Source: Paracoccaceae bacterium (GTDB taxonomy: Bacteria; Pseudomonadota; Alphaproteobacteria; Rhodobacterales; Rhodobacteraceae). From it: 64,000 bases of DNA. The position numbers were made by a program, and so were the translations under genes. Positions 49,001 through 57,900 of this stretch are shown one piece after another; position 1 is the first letter of the stretch; every line of letters begins with the position of its first letter. Location of the stretch: the NCBI GenBank assembly GCA_028150825.1, contig JAOGIM010000001.1:186001-250000 (forward strand). The letters run 5' to 3'. Under the pieces are notes generated by a model. That model was given only the letters and a program-made list of their open reading frames with translations, was not told where the DNA came from and did not search any database.

Positions 49001-51061
49001 TGTGAGCACTGACGCGACTGTGTCTACTTTGAAATATCCACCGGGCAGTAAATTATTAATTTCTGCACCACGGTAGCCAGCCCCACCTATTTCATTTAGA
49101 TAATCGGCTCGATAAACCGCATTGCGATTGAAACCGTTTTCGACAGTCAACAGGTTTGTTGCATCAGTTCCACTCAATGGTATTCCAGCAATCTGGCGGC
49201 CTTCCCTTGTGAATACCTTAAATCCTGATGCCACCTCACTCTCGGTCAAAACAGCATTTGCGGTACTGCCTGATTTTAGCGTAAATGTACTGGCTCCAAA
49301 CGCCGCCGCACCACTAAATTTTAATCCTCCTTCGAAACCAGACGCAAATAAGCCAAGGTCTTTCAAGGTCTGTGGAGGCGTTCCGTTCGTTTTAAGCACG
49401 CCATCGTTTAAATTTTCTGCAATATCTTGCGGCCTAAAGTATCGGTTTAAGCTTGGTTCCGGATCAACCGAAGAAAACGTATGCGTAACTCCACCGATCG
49501 TAAGCTGAAAGCTACTCAACGGATCGCTTGATGAAAAATTAATAGAAGTCGTTGCATTTTGCCCGAAGGACGATAAGTCGAGTTTTTCAACATTCGATGG
49601 AATATAGCCTACTGCGCCACCTGTCAAAAACTCTGTGTAAGAAATCGGTGATAGAGAATTATTAGTTACATCGATTAAGCTCGTTAGATTTGGCTCATTG
49701 GCCGTAATAAGCTGACTTTCTAAGTTTGCCGATCCAGCATTTGTACTTCCAGGGGTAATAACAAAATTGGCTCCAGCTGCAAATTCTGATCCATCTTTCA
49801 ACAAAAACGAAACTCTTTCAGCGTCACCACTCATTTTGGAGACTTGGAAGGTATCTCCGTGGGTAGCCTTGGAGTTCACCTGGACAACCATTCCGTCAAT
49901 TTTAATTTCGCTTCGGCCAGTACCTATAATTTTACCAAAACTATCAGTGCCAGACCAAAAATTTACACGTCCATCATAAGTGAATTTTATGTCTGAAACG
50001 CTATCAATTTTCCCAGGAACTTCCATCAAGGTTATGTCAAGTTCAGAACTATTTCCTTTTTCTTGTATAACTTCGAATTTTCTGGCGGTAAAAGCTTCTT
50101 TACCTCGTTCACCATCAAAATCTATGCCTGAGGTATGTACAGTGTTGACTTCGTCTACAAATCTAGTCGCTAAAAGGTCCAGACTTTTCTCAGTAGATTG
50201 GATAATATCAAGGCTATCTGCTAAGCCCTTGAGAGATCCATCATCCAAACTCTTGAAAACCATGCCACTTCCCAATTGGAAAATAGTGCCGGATATATCA
50301 CTGTGCGTTGTATTTATGGGGGTTATATCTTCACCACTTACGAGCTGCGGCCCCTCCTTGTAGCGCCCAAGCCTCAGATCAGCTTCGCTTCTTTGACCAT
50401 AGTTTACTGAGACACGGATTATGCTAGAAATTTCATTTACCAACCTATCCCGTTCATCCAAAAGTGCGAGTGGTGGAGCGGCGCCAATATTTGACGACCG
50501 CAGCCTTCCGTTTACTTGACCAAGACTTTCCGTCAAGCGGTTCACTTTTTCCACATCAGCATCAACCAAACTGCGCAATTGCGATTTCAAATCACCGACG
50601 ACTTGCGCCGTTGTATTGAATGAATTTGCTAGTCCATTTGCTTGTTCTATTGCTGCTGCTCTTGGAGCAAGATCACCTGGATTAGCAGCAATATCAGAAA
50701 GTTTAGAAAAGAATTCTGACATTTGGGAAGCAAGATCACCATCAGTTGGCAAAAGAAAATCTTCAAGGCGTTCCAATGAAGCAACAAAATGATTAGCTGT
50801 TTGAAACTTACTTTCTGCAGAATTAGCACTTTGCACCAAGTAAGCATCAAATGCTCGCCTTACATCACCAATTTGGACCCCAAGACCAAGCTGGCCAGTT
50901 TTTGATGCAAGCGAACTTTGTCCACCCGAGACTTCCAGCATATCGGCATCCCGCCGATGATATCCATCCGTATTGACATTCGCAATATTTTGGCCAGTCA
51001 CGTTAAGTGCCTGACGTTGTGCATTTATAGCACTTTTGCCAATATCAATAAGTCCCGCCAA
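46094..51061 (-). CDS. flgK: Giant flagellar hook-associated protein FlgK (HAP1), 1655 aa
   Basis: Typical FlgK has 450-700 residues. Here the conserved N-terminal part (1 to about 330; ALNVTGQNIANVNTDGYHRR, APPLALLDERDRLVNEIS) and the C-terminal D0/D1 part (from about 1535; GVNLDEEAGRLLEQQQAYKA, then QMFDTLLNIM) enclose some 1200 extra residues. The insert is rich in Ser/Thr/Gly/Asp, lacks Cys, and shows repeated beta-type segments. Residues about 1094-1276 (47234-47782) are homologous to residues about 694-890 of the neighbouring FlgE: YMVTSLGTT, VGTIFTSDGG, TLTYDGSNYLLNG, KLVPAGQRFEV and SSGAVVDESG correspond in order. The frame is open throughout. It is exported by the flagellar type III apparatus. 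Confidence 0.9.
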   Translation of the reverse strand: MAGLIDIGKSAINAQRQALNVTGQNIANVNTDGYHRRDADMLEVSGGQSSLASKTGQLGLGVQIGDVRRAFDAYLVQSANSAESKFQTANHFVASLERLEDFLLPTDGDLASQMSEFFSKLSDIAANPGDLAPRAAAIEQANGLANSFNTTAQVVGDLKSQLRSLVDADVEKVNRLTESLGQVNGRLRSSNIGAAPPLALLDERDRLVNEISSIIRVSVNYGQRSEADLRLGRYKEGPQLVSGEDITPINTTHSDISGTIFQLGSGMVFKSLDDGSLKGLADSLDIIQSTEKSLDLLATRFVDEVNTVHTSGIDFDGERGKEAFTARKFEVIQEKGNSSELDITLMEVPGKIDSVSDIKFTYDGRVNFWSGTDSFGKIIGTGRSEIKIDGMVVQVNSKATHGDTFQVSKMSGDAERVSFLLKDGSEFAAGANFVITPGSTNAGSANLESQLITANEPNLTSLIDVTNNSLSPISYTEFLTGGAVGYIPSNVEKLDLSSFGQNATTSINFSSSDPLSSFQLTIGGVTHTFSSVDPEPSLNRYFRPQDIAENLNDGVLKTNGTPPQTLKDLGLFASGFEGGLKFSGAAAFGASTFTLKSGSTANAVLTESEVASGFKVFTREGRQIAGIPLSGTDATNLLTVENGFNRNAVYRADYLNEIGGAGYRGAEINNLLPGGYFKVDTVASVLTSQNLDELIQQNPALNKISAQTLNFTTSDNLVNKDIAIQGSLSVKMIAEKINSALTSEGISATAKTLASLELDSSAATSGNVSFNINTYDGDQITIAKSYTNGDLTTLVKPINDQFARTGITAEVSKDGKKIVLIDATGQDISLDQFSGSRMNVNVLDQSYNKLVSTDVALTQATKIMGTLDLKSPREFVIKSTLGQSVTAQADAMISGGVARSLSASGSVADFNWELTADQLAPQASPDGLRIASPNAEFSLTSSLNGQKSPALSVSLKGRDLKEFTSDSISKQLIQKARDLAALPSLQGSIITDLPTENSTMAFTVGATEYTLKYKDGAYSVTGIESDRILVTSEKVIGGHQLGISAPSGVMSGQSIKVSNNTDAKEFGFATTDANSDTILRGRTFSLTEGEATANSIIVTAGLTNAKKYMVTSLGTTTFSSANSSNNVAQSVGTIFTSDGGTLTGTGTITKVLTGDGGTNGTGGNSDFTTAMNIHALSDLNTSDATSEWLILDNTSNTTLTVGDKHTLTYDGSNYLLNGVTLEAGIKLVPAGQRFEVVASATAAHVLNSEFTMNFNSSGAVVDESGTAIGTSLELVRSGISKSFDVKLGTDTATVTVNNDRGIYTFSSSDNDLKFISPFDSSVIEGSSLTSSKSGTKYKVVDAGTSTTHSKNDIFTSDGTSIGNGVKLVALTGDKVASLTLDSSVYTPIISLVSSQTNGTMSVTPSLSAASLGLKVAEFDFEIGVNGFKTISSGSKPAEVTVGVSGLSGQTLSIDKLPPEDLIVVLDKEGSRRLGMQYENANYFNGEEPEENYKVKVTDSSIGKVELFDTKTGDSIATRFSNGAVDFELDKYRIELKGFADQGDVFDISLNTSNSGDSRNMDALIELGVKSDGRSSFQDDFRAIALGVGSQLVSGRMLEQSAEAMRDAAVVAEDELSGVNLDEEAGRLLEQQQAYKAAAEILKAARQMFDTLLNIM

Positions 51062-51073
51062 CTGCTGTCTCCA

Positions 51074-51373
51074 CTATTTTCGGCTAAATTGATCGACTAT
51101 TGCTTCAGCTATTCCCAAACTACTTTGTTCAGAAACTAACTTAGAGGTTTCGCGGTCCATCATCTCTAAAAATGGAGCAGAGCCAGATGTGTCCAAGGGA
51201 TCGTCAAACAATTTTGCTGACCTTGCCGCCTTCATCAGTTCATTTACAAATATAGCCTCAAACTGCTCCGCCACCTCTGCGAGAGAAGCTTGATCATTGC
51301 TCTTGCTATGCTCAAATGACTTCTGCAAAATGGCAGGCTGGGTGGGAGTTATGCTTACAAAATTATCGCTCAT
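51074..51373 (-). CDS. flgJ: Rod-binding protein, FlgJ N-terminal type
   Basis: 99 residues with a rod-binding domain only: LAEVAEQFEAIFVNELMKAA, PFLEMMDRETSKLVSEQSSLGIAEAI. The muramidase half of enterobacterial FlgJ is absent, as in most alphaproteobacteria. The separate transglycosylase gene at 44018 probably supplies that activity. It lies between flgI (11-base gap) and flgK (12-base gap). Confidence 0.88.
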   Translation of the reverse strand: MSDNFVSITPTQPAILQKSFEHSKSNDQASLAEVAEQFEAIFVNELMKAARSAKLFDDPLDTSGSAPFLEMMDRETSKLVSEQSSLGIAEAIVDQFSRK

Positions 51374-51384
51374 TATCCATTGCC

Positions 51385-52512
51385 TTACATTATGATTAAC
51401 TGTGCCCGAAGTGCACCAGAAACTTTTAAACCCTCAAGAATCGCCACTAGATCAGACGGCGTTGCACCAACCGCATTCACAGCGTCTACTATGTCTGTCA
51501 AACTTACGCCTGGATCGAAAATAAATGCCTTGGCGATTTCTTCTTCGGCTTGAATATCCGTATCAGGCGTTACAACTGGAGCCGCAGGCGTGGCAACAAC
51601 CGCATCATCTGTTACAATGACATTATCCTGAGGCGTGACAATTGGATCCTCTGTTACGCGAACTGTCATGCTTCCGTGGGTTATGGCGGCAGGTGTCACC
51701 CGCACGTTTCCATTGATAATGATTGTGCCAGTGCGCGAGTTAACTATAACTTGCGCGGGCGGCGCTGCTGGCTCTACCTCAACATTTTCCAATAATCCTA
51801 CAAAGGCCACTCTTTGGCTAGGGTCAATAGGCGCTCGGATACGAATGGAGGAGGCGTCTATCGGAACCGCAACCCCATCTCCAAAAATCTCACCCACAGC
51901 CTCTGCCACTGCTGCTGCAGTTGAGAAGTCATTACGGTGAAGATTTAAAACAAGGTACTCATTTTGTAGAAACGGTGTTTCAACCAGTTTCTCAACGGTC
52001 GCCCCCTGCGGAACGCGTCCTACTGTGGGAATATTCACAGTTAAAGACGAATTATCATCACCCTCTACACCAAGACCGCCAACTGCAAGATTGCCTTGAG
52101 CAATTGCATAAGTTTGTCCGTCAGCTCCCAGAAGCGGTGTCATAAGCAAAGTGCCACCACGAAGTGAACCAGCGCCACCAAGCGCTGAGACTGTTACATC
52201 CAATTGCTGGCCTGGCTTCATAAACGGAGTGAGCTCTGCCGTAACCATCACCGCAGCGGTGTTAGCACCAGAAAGCCCAGCGGCATCAGTTGACATGCCA
52301 AACCTAGATAGCATTGCTTGCATAGACTGTATCGTGAGACCCAAATTAGCATCGCCCGTACCAGACAAACCTACGACCAGTCCGTATCCTACAAGCTGAT
52401 TATTTCTAACGCCCGCAAGGCTCGTAAGATCTTTGATCCTGTCAGCAAATGATGCCACTGAGAAAAAGCTCAGAAGCAAAGCCGTTCCTAGTCTGAATAT
52501 TGCATGTCTCAT
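51385..52512 (-). CDS. flgI: Flagellar P-ring protein FlgI
   Basis: 375 residues. A signal peptide (to about residue 23, SVASFA) is followed by [20 protein letters not shown] and [11 protein letters not shown], the near-invariant FlgI start. [10 protein letters not shown] and [20 protein letters not shown] follow. An acidic Val/Thr/Pro-rich stretch around 290-330 is longer and less conserved than usual. The C-terminus [21 protein letters not shown] is standard. It forms the periplasmic P ring. Confidence 0.93.
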   Translation of the reverse strand: MRHAIFRLGTALLLSFFSVASFADRIKDLTSLAGVRNNQLVGYGLVVGLSGTGDANLGLTIQSMQAMLSRFGMSTDAAGLSGANTAAVMVTAELTPFMKPGQQLDVTVSALGGAGSLRGGTLLMTPLLGADGQTYAIAQGNLAVGGLGVEGDDNSSLTVNIPTVGRVPQGATVEKLVETPFLQNEYLVLNLHRNDFSTAAAVAEAVGEIFGDGVAVPIDASSIRIRAPIDPSQRVAFVGLLENVEVEPAAPPAQVIVNSRTGTIIINGNVRVTPAAITHGSMTVRVTEDPIVTPQDNVIVTDDAVVATPAAPVVTPDTDIQAEEEIAKAFIFDPGVSLTDIVDAVNAVGATPSDLVAILEGLKVSGALRAQLIIM

Positions 52513-52522
52513 TTTGAACTTT

Positions 52523-53209
52523 CTAAATTGGCGACACTACAGTGAACAGCTTAGACAACCAACCTCGTTTGCTAGTATCAGCGACTTCGCCTGCTCCAAT
52601 GTATATAATTTCTGCATTCGCAAGTCTGTTCGAATTTACAATATTACCGATGCCAATATCCTGAGGTCGTACAATACCGCTGACGCGCACATACTCATCG
52701 CCATTATTCAAAGTGAGCTTTTTTTGCCCAAGAATTTGTAGATTTCCATTTGCATAAAGACGCACTACAGAAGCCGATACCAGACCAGTAATGGAATTTG
52801 ACTGAGCTGCCGTGCCGCTGCCATTAAATGCTTGAGTAGATCCCATTGTATAGTCTGCGTCAGTTGCACCTTTTCCCGTAATATCCTTCAATAGTCCCTG
52901 TGGGATAGTAACGCCAATACTGTCTGTTTTTCCTGTGACTGCGGATTGTGACTTAGTTGCGTTAAAGCTCTCACTTAGCGAAACTGTTAGAATGTCACCA
53001 ACCTGAGAGGCCTTGCGCTCTGTAGCGAAGAGTCCATTCGACTGATTACTAAATATAGCGCCATCAGGATATGCCTTTGGAACATCCGGTTCTGGTACTA
53101 CTGGCGCGAAGTCCGCACTTGCAATGTCCTCAACATAAGTTGAGCAAGCTCCAAGGACTAAGGTCATAATACAGATTAAAATTGACTTTAAACGCACTGG
53201 AATCACCAA
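52523..53209 (-). CDS. flgH: Flagellar L-ring lipoprotein FlgH
   Basis: 228 residues. A lipoprotein signal peptide ends in the lipobox LGAC (Cys about 22). [34 protein letters not shown] and [20 protein letters not shown], with [12 protein letters not shown], are FlgH signatures. The start is a non-ATG codon (TTG 53209, GTG 53206 or GTG 53197). It forms the outer-membrane L ring with FlgI below. It follows flgG after four bases. Confidence 0.92.
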   Translation of the reverse strand: MVIPVRLKSILICIMTLVLGACSTYVEDIASADFAPVVPEPDVPKAYPDGAIFSNQSNGLFATERKASQVGDILTVSLSESFNATKSQSAVTGKTDSIGVTIPQGLLKDITGKGATDADYTMGSTQAFNGSGTAAQSNSITGLVSASVVRLYANGNLQILGQKKLTLNNGDEYVRVSGIVRPQDIGIGNIVNSNRLANAEIIYIGAGEVADTSKRGWLSKLFTVVSPI

Positions 53210-53213
53210 ACTA

Positions 53214-54002
53214 TTAAAGGTTATTAGAGATAAAGCGCATCATTTCATCCGCTGCGGTAATTGACTTCGAGCTAACCTCATAGGCACGCTGTGTTTCAAT
53301 CATTTCGATCAGCTGTTGCACGACATTCACGTTGGAACTTTCCAACGCCCCCTGAACTAGCTTACCACGACCGTCTGTCACCGGTGAGCCTCGGTTTGGT
53401 TCACCACTTGCCAGGGTTGCTGCAAAAAGGTTCTCTCCTGTTGGCGTTAGACCACGAGGGTTTGCGAAAGTAGCCATTTGTATTTGACCTAGCTCCGTCA
53501 GAGTATTCTCTCCAGGTAAATTCGCTGTTACAATACCATTCTGAGAAATACTTATATTTGCAGCACCTGGAGGAATTGTTATTTCGGGCTGAATGGCGTA
53601 TCCGCTTTGCGTTACCAACAAGCCAGTTGCCTCGCGAGAAAAGGCTCCACCTCGAGTATAGCCGAAGGTCCCATCGGGCTTCAAAATTTCGAACATCCCA
53701 TCTCCATCTATTGCAAGATCAAGAGAGTTATCGGTCGTAATCATTGCACCTTGGGAAAATTTCTTTTCGGTATTAACTGCTCTTACACCTGTTCCTAATG
53801 CCAGGGGTGATGTTAGGGCCGTTCCCTCAGAGGTAGGATCTCCAGCAACTCGCGAGATTTGATAAAGAAGGCTTTCAAAGTTGATCCGATCACTTTTAAA
53901 ACCGACAGTATTAACGTTTGATAGGTTGTTGGAAATTACCTGCATACGTGTTTGCTGGGCAGTTAAACCTGTCTTTGCGACGTGCATTGATGAAGATGAC
54001 AT
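53214..54002 (-). CDS. flgG: Distal rod protein FlgG
   Basis: 262 residues, the standard length. The N-terminus contains QTRMQVISNNLSNVNTVGFK and RINFESLLYQ; GVRAVNTEKKFSQGAM, LDLAIDGDGMFEI and the C-terminal LESSNVNVVQQLIEMIETQR, then YEVSSKSI, are FlgG-specific. GAGAGG precedes ATG 54002. A near-perfect sigma-54 promoter lies 31-45 bases upstream in the 205-base gap after flgF, so flgG onward can be transcribed separately from flgB-flgF. Confidence 0.94.
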   Translation of the reverse strand: MSSSSMHVAKTGLTAQQTRMQVISNNLSNVNTVGFKSDRINFESLLYQISRVAGDPTSEGTALTSPLALGTGVRAVNTEKKFSQGAMITTDNSLDLAIDGDGMFEILKPDGTFGYTRGGAFSREATGLLVTQSGYAIQPEITIPPGAANISISQNGIVTANLPGENTLTELGQIQMATFANPRGLTPTGENLFAATLASGEPNRGSPVTDGRGKLVQGALESSNVNVVQQLIEMIETQRAYEVSSKSITAADEMMRFISNNL

Positions 54003-54032
54003 TTCTAGACCTCTCTTTTAAGATTTAATAGA

Positions 54033-54047
54033 GCAAAACATGTGCCA
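54033..54047 (-). promoter_or_regulatory. Sigma-54 (-24/-12) promoter for flgG and downstream genes
   Basis: On the minus strand TTGGCACATGTTTTGCT contains TGGCAC and TTGC with the exact consensus spacing. It lies in the only sizeable gap inside the flgB-flgL run. Confidence 0.85.
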
Positions 54048-54207
54048 AAAATTATGCTGGCTCAATTAAATTCAAAATGAGGATGATAACCGCAGAATTT
54101 ATTTAAAAATATCAGATTTAAAAATACGTCTGGCGACATAAATTATTGGGTGGTACGAAAAACGATCAAAAATTTTTATTTTTTTTGTAACCCAAGTATT
54201 ATGTTAA

Positions 54208-54966
54208 TTAACTTGGAAAGCCCATTATACGAGTGCCAGCTTTATCGAGTTCTTCAGCATTTTTAATGAATTTTACATTTAGTTCAAAAGTACGCTGGCC
54301 CTCGATATTTTTCAAAAGTGCGTCTAGAGAATCGGAATTACTTTTCTCCAAAGATCCTTGTAAAACAATCGCTTGCTGATCTGGAAGAGGCATCCCGCCG
54401 AACGCAGGTCGAATTTGTCCATCAGAATCCTTTATTAGATCAAGATCCTGGCCTATAACGGTTCCAAGTATTCCAGCATCCCGTCTGGTTCCTGCAGGAG
54501 ATCCAAACGGTTCGATTATGATCTTTCCAGACTCATCAATTATTACTCTTTTAGCAGCTGGCAGGTTTATGCGTTTCAAATTGTTATCTAATAAAAAATT
54601 TCCAGCTCCATCCACTAAATCGCCATTTGATCTCAGATTAAAATCACCTCGCCGCGACAGAGCAGGACCTAAGCCAAGGGCAGGCTCAACGAAAAAATAT
54701 CCTTCACCGCGTATGGCAAAATCCAATTTCCCTTCCGTTCTTTCTATGTAACCCTCAACATCTGAGAACCGCATTTTGTCGTTTGAAGAAACGTAGACCC
54801 TACTTTGATACTGATCCATAGCAGAAAGGAATGTACTGGATCGAGCCATGGGCATATCTTTTTTAAAGCCCGGTACCTGAATATTTGCCAAGTTATTTGC
54901 GTTAATACGCTGATCAACCTTAATAGCCTTGAGCGAATTCAGCGCTAAATGTACCACTCGATCCAT
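54208..54966 (-). CDS. flgF: Proximal rod protein FlgF
   Basis: 252 residues. INANNLANIQVPGFKKDMP at the N-terminus, GKLDFAIRGEGYFFVEPA, LSRRGDFNLRSNGDLVDGAG and the C-terminal LQGSLEKSNSDSLDALLKNI, then RTFELNVKFI, identify FlgF. TAGGAG precedes ATG 54966. It lies 29 bases downstream of flgE and is the last gene before the internal sigma-54 promoter. Confidence 0.9.
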   Translation of the reverse strand: MDRVVHLALNSLKAIKVDQRINANNLANIQVPGFKKDMPMARSSTFLSAMDQYQSRVYVSSNDKMRFSDVEGYIERTEGKLDFAIRGEGYFFVEPALGLGPALSRRGDFNLRSNGDLVDGAGNFLLDNNLKRINLPAAKRVIIDESGKIIIEPFGSPAGTRRDAGILGTVIGQDLDLIKDSDGQIRPAFGGMPLPDQQAIVLQGSLEKSNSDSLDALLKNIEGQRTFELNVKFIKNAEELDKAGTRIMGFPS

Positions 54967-54995
54967 AGTTTTATTCTCCTAAAACTCGATAACGC

Positions 54996-57900
54996 TTATG
55001 AGCGAATCTGGATAATCGCCTGTGTCAACTGCGTAGATGTTTCAATCGCCTTTGATGACGCTTGGAAGTTTCGCTGCGCAGTAATCAAGTTCACAAGCTC
55101 TTCAGTAATATCTACGTTCGAACGTTCGAGCGAACCAGATTGAACCGATCCAAAACCTTCCGCACCAGCCTCACCAAATGTAGCTGTACCTGAGCTTGCA
55201 GTTTCAACAAACGTGGCATTACCGACCTGTTTCAAACCGTTTTGGTTGTTAAAGTTTGCCATGACGATCTTGCCAAGAGGTTTGTTCTCACCGTTGGTAT
55301 AGTTCGCACGTAGCAAACCTGTCGCATCGATATCCAAACCATCAAGTCGACCGGATGTAAAACCATCCTGATCCAGGTTATTAACCGAGAACGGCTGTGA
55401 GAGCTGCGTTGATTGACTGTAATCAACATCCAAAGCGATAGAAAACCCTTCAGATTGTTGTTCGTAGTGAACGCGGTTTGTCGGACTTATAATGCTACCC
55501 GTTTTATCAAAAGTTAATTCGCCCTCATCAATATATAGTGGATAGAAGTCATCCACGAGGTTATCCGGTGGCGTTTCAACTACCTCTCCTGCCGCGTTTA
55601 CATAAAGCGGGACCCCTGCAGCATTAGTTGCTTGCACTAGATTGGTAATTTCAGGCACAGCGCCAACTCCAAGAGGCACGTCATCAAGCCCCAATTTCGC
55701 GGCACCTTTAACTTTGATAGTGGAGAGATCTCCAGTTGTACCAGTCGTGAACACGAAATTGTTAGTATCAGATTTGTATTGTACTGTTACCCCACCAACG
55801 ACAGCACCGGTATCCTGATCTGAGATTTGGTTAATCCTGGTTTGAAGTTGCTCAGCAAGAGTGGAGCCAACATAGTTGCCTCCTGGCACCTCAATAATAC
55901 CACTGATACCGTTCACAGAAACGTTAAATACGTTTCCACCTCCAGAAGCAGATAAAGCAAATATTTCACTCAAAGGTTCAGTCGCAGAGGCGCCAATAGC
56001 TTGCGCAGGGTCAGATGCTAACCCACGGCCTGCAGTAAATGACACATCATTTTTGCTTGCGCCAACGCCCATTAGTCCGCTATCACCAATACCCATATAC
56101 CGAGTACTTGTATCAAACGTGCTATTCACCACTGAACCATCAGTAGTGGATAGCGAGTACCTTCCGACTTGGATATTGGAAGCACTTTGATCGACATTAA
56201 CACCGAGAGCCTTGTCACCTCTGATAGCTTCTCCAGTCGTACCGCTCGCAAATGTGAATGTTTTGGTATCACTGTTATATTTTACGACGGCACCAAACCT
56301 TTTCGCGTTAATTTGCATCTCAGCACCATCTGCCACGTAGGGCTCACCACTAGTCACGGCAGTACTACTGATGGCAACTTGAGCCGCAGCATCTCCAGCC
56401 GGTATCCCAAGATTATTAGTTCCGTCAGCGTCTGAGGCACCAGAAATCTTAAATGCACGGAAGTTGCTATCCGTACCTGGCCCAACAGCCGTATGGTTCA
56501 CACCAAATTCAAATTTTTGGTTCACAGCATCATACGATACTTTGATCGGGGGGTTTTTCTCATCAACCCATACGGTATCGTTAGCATAAGCAGTCGACGT
56601 AAGTCCAAGGCCACTTAAGGATTCTTTAACAGTGGCACCTCGATAACTTAGGCCTTCTGACCTAAATCCAGAGAAAACCTCCGTCAATTTTACCGACTTC
56701 GCATCTGTTGGAACTGCAACACCGTTCTCATCCACCAAAACGCCTGCAGAACTTATATTCAAAGTAAACGCTGTACCCACTGTTCCGGCTGCGGGCGTTG
56801 TACCTGCGGTTGCTAGCTGGAACCGTTGTCCTGCTGGCACAATTTTACAATTGTCAGGTAGATCATGACCATTCATAGCATATTTGCTGGTAACCGCATT
56901 ATAAGTAAGCTCATATTTGTCACCTCTATTAAGTTTACCAGTACCTGTCCCAGCTGTAAGGCCTGAAGCATCGGAGATTATGAACTCTTTTCCGACCTCG
57001 CTCATCGCTGGGAGTGGAGTTGCTATAGTTACCGTCACTTCGCCAGCACTCATCGCTGCTAAATTTGTGTTGGTAAAGACTTCGGTTACACGACCGGTTG
57101 TTCCCGTGCCAGCGGCATTCGCCGAAGCGGTAAAAACTGAACCTACGATTGGAGTATATCCTGAAGATGGGGCAGTTGCCAGCGTTGCCCAGTCGGTAGT
57201 ACCGAGCGATGTTACCATATACTCTTCACCAGCAGTTCTAGCAGTCATAGCTATGGAATTCAGGTCTGTATCACCATGTTTGTATGCGTGTTTACTTGAG
57301 GCAGTTTCACGCAGGATAATCTTTTGATTATTATAGCTATCTACTGCCCCAGTAGGTGCTAAATCCGCACCTTCGAAAAATGCTTCAACATCAGTGGCAG
57401 GATCGCTTAACACATAAGCTTCAGAAAAATTCGTAGTTTCCCCAGTGCTAGCCGACTGTGTGAGTGTAAAGGCCGAGTCTGGAAAACCCTCACCAGTTGT
57501 ATTAATCTTGATTGTTTTAGCAGTACTATCCACCTCCAAGACTGTAAGTTTTCGTCCATTTAAAACTGAATCTTGTGAGCTAAAATCACCGACCAGTCGG
57601 ACAATTTCACCTGCAGAAAACTTGGTCATATCTGCATTACTTGGAAAAGGGATGGTAAGGACATTGTTTGATGCGTCATACTTAATTTCAGCGCCAGTCG
57701 ACACCGTTTGCTTATTTGTAAATACCTCCAGGTCCGGATTTTTGCTGTAATAGGAATAAACCATGTGCCTATCAACGCCACCCGCAGTTGTTGGCCCTGC
57801 TCCATCGGCAGTCATGGAATTGTATTTAAAAGAAGTGACTTCCGTCTTCTCGTAAATAGCTGCCATTTGCCCAGCAGCGCCTCTAGTAAACCTAGAATTA

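Noticed and set aside
46638-50363. Several plus-strand open frames of 80-150 codons inside flgK
   Set aside because: They are antisense shadows of a long coding sequence with biased composition; no ribosome sites or family matches.
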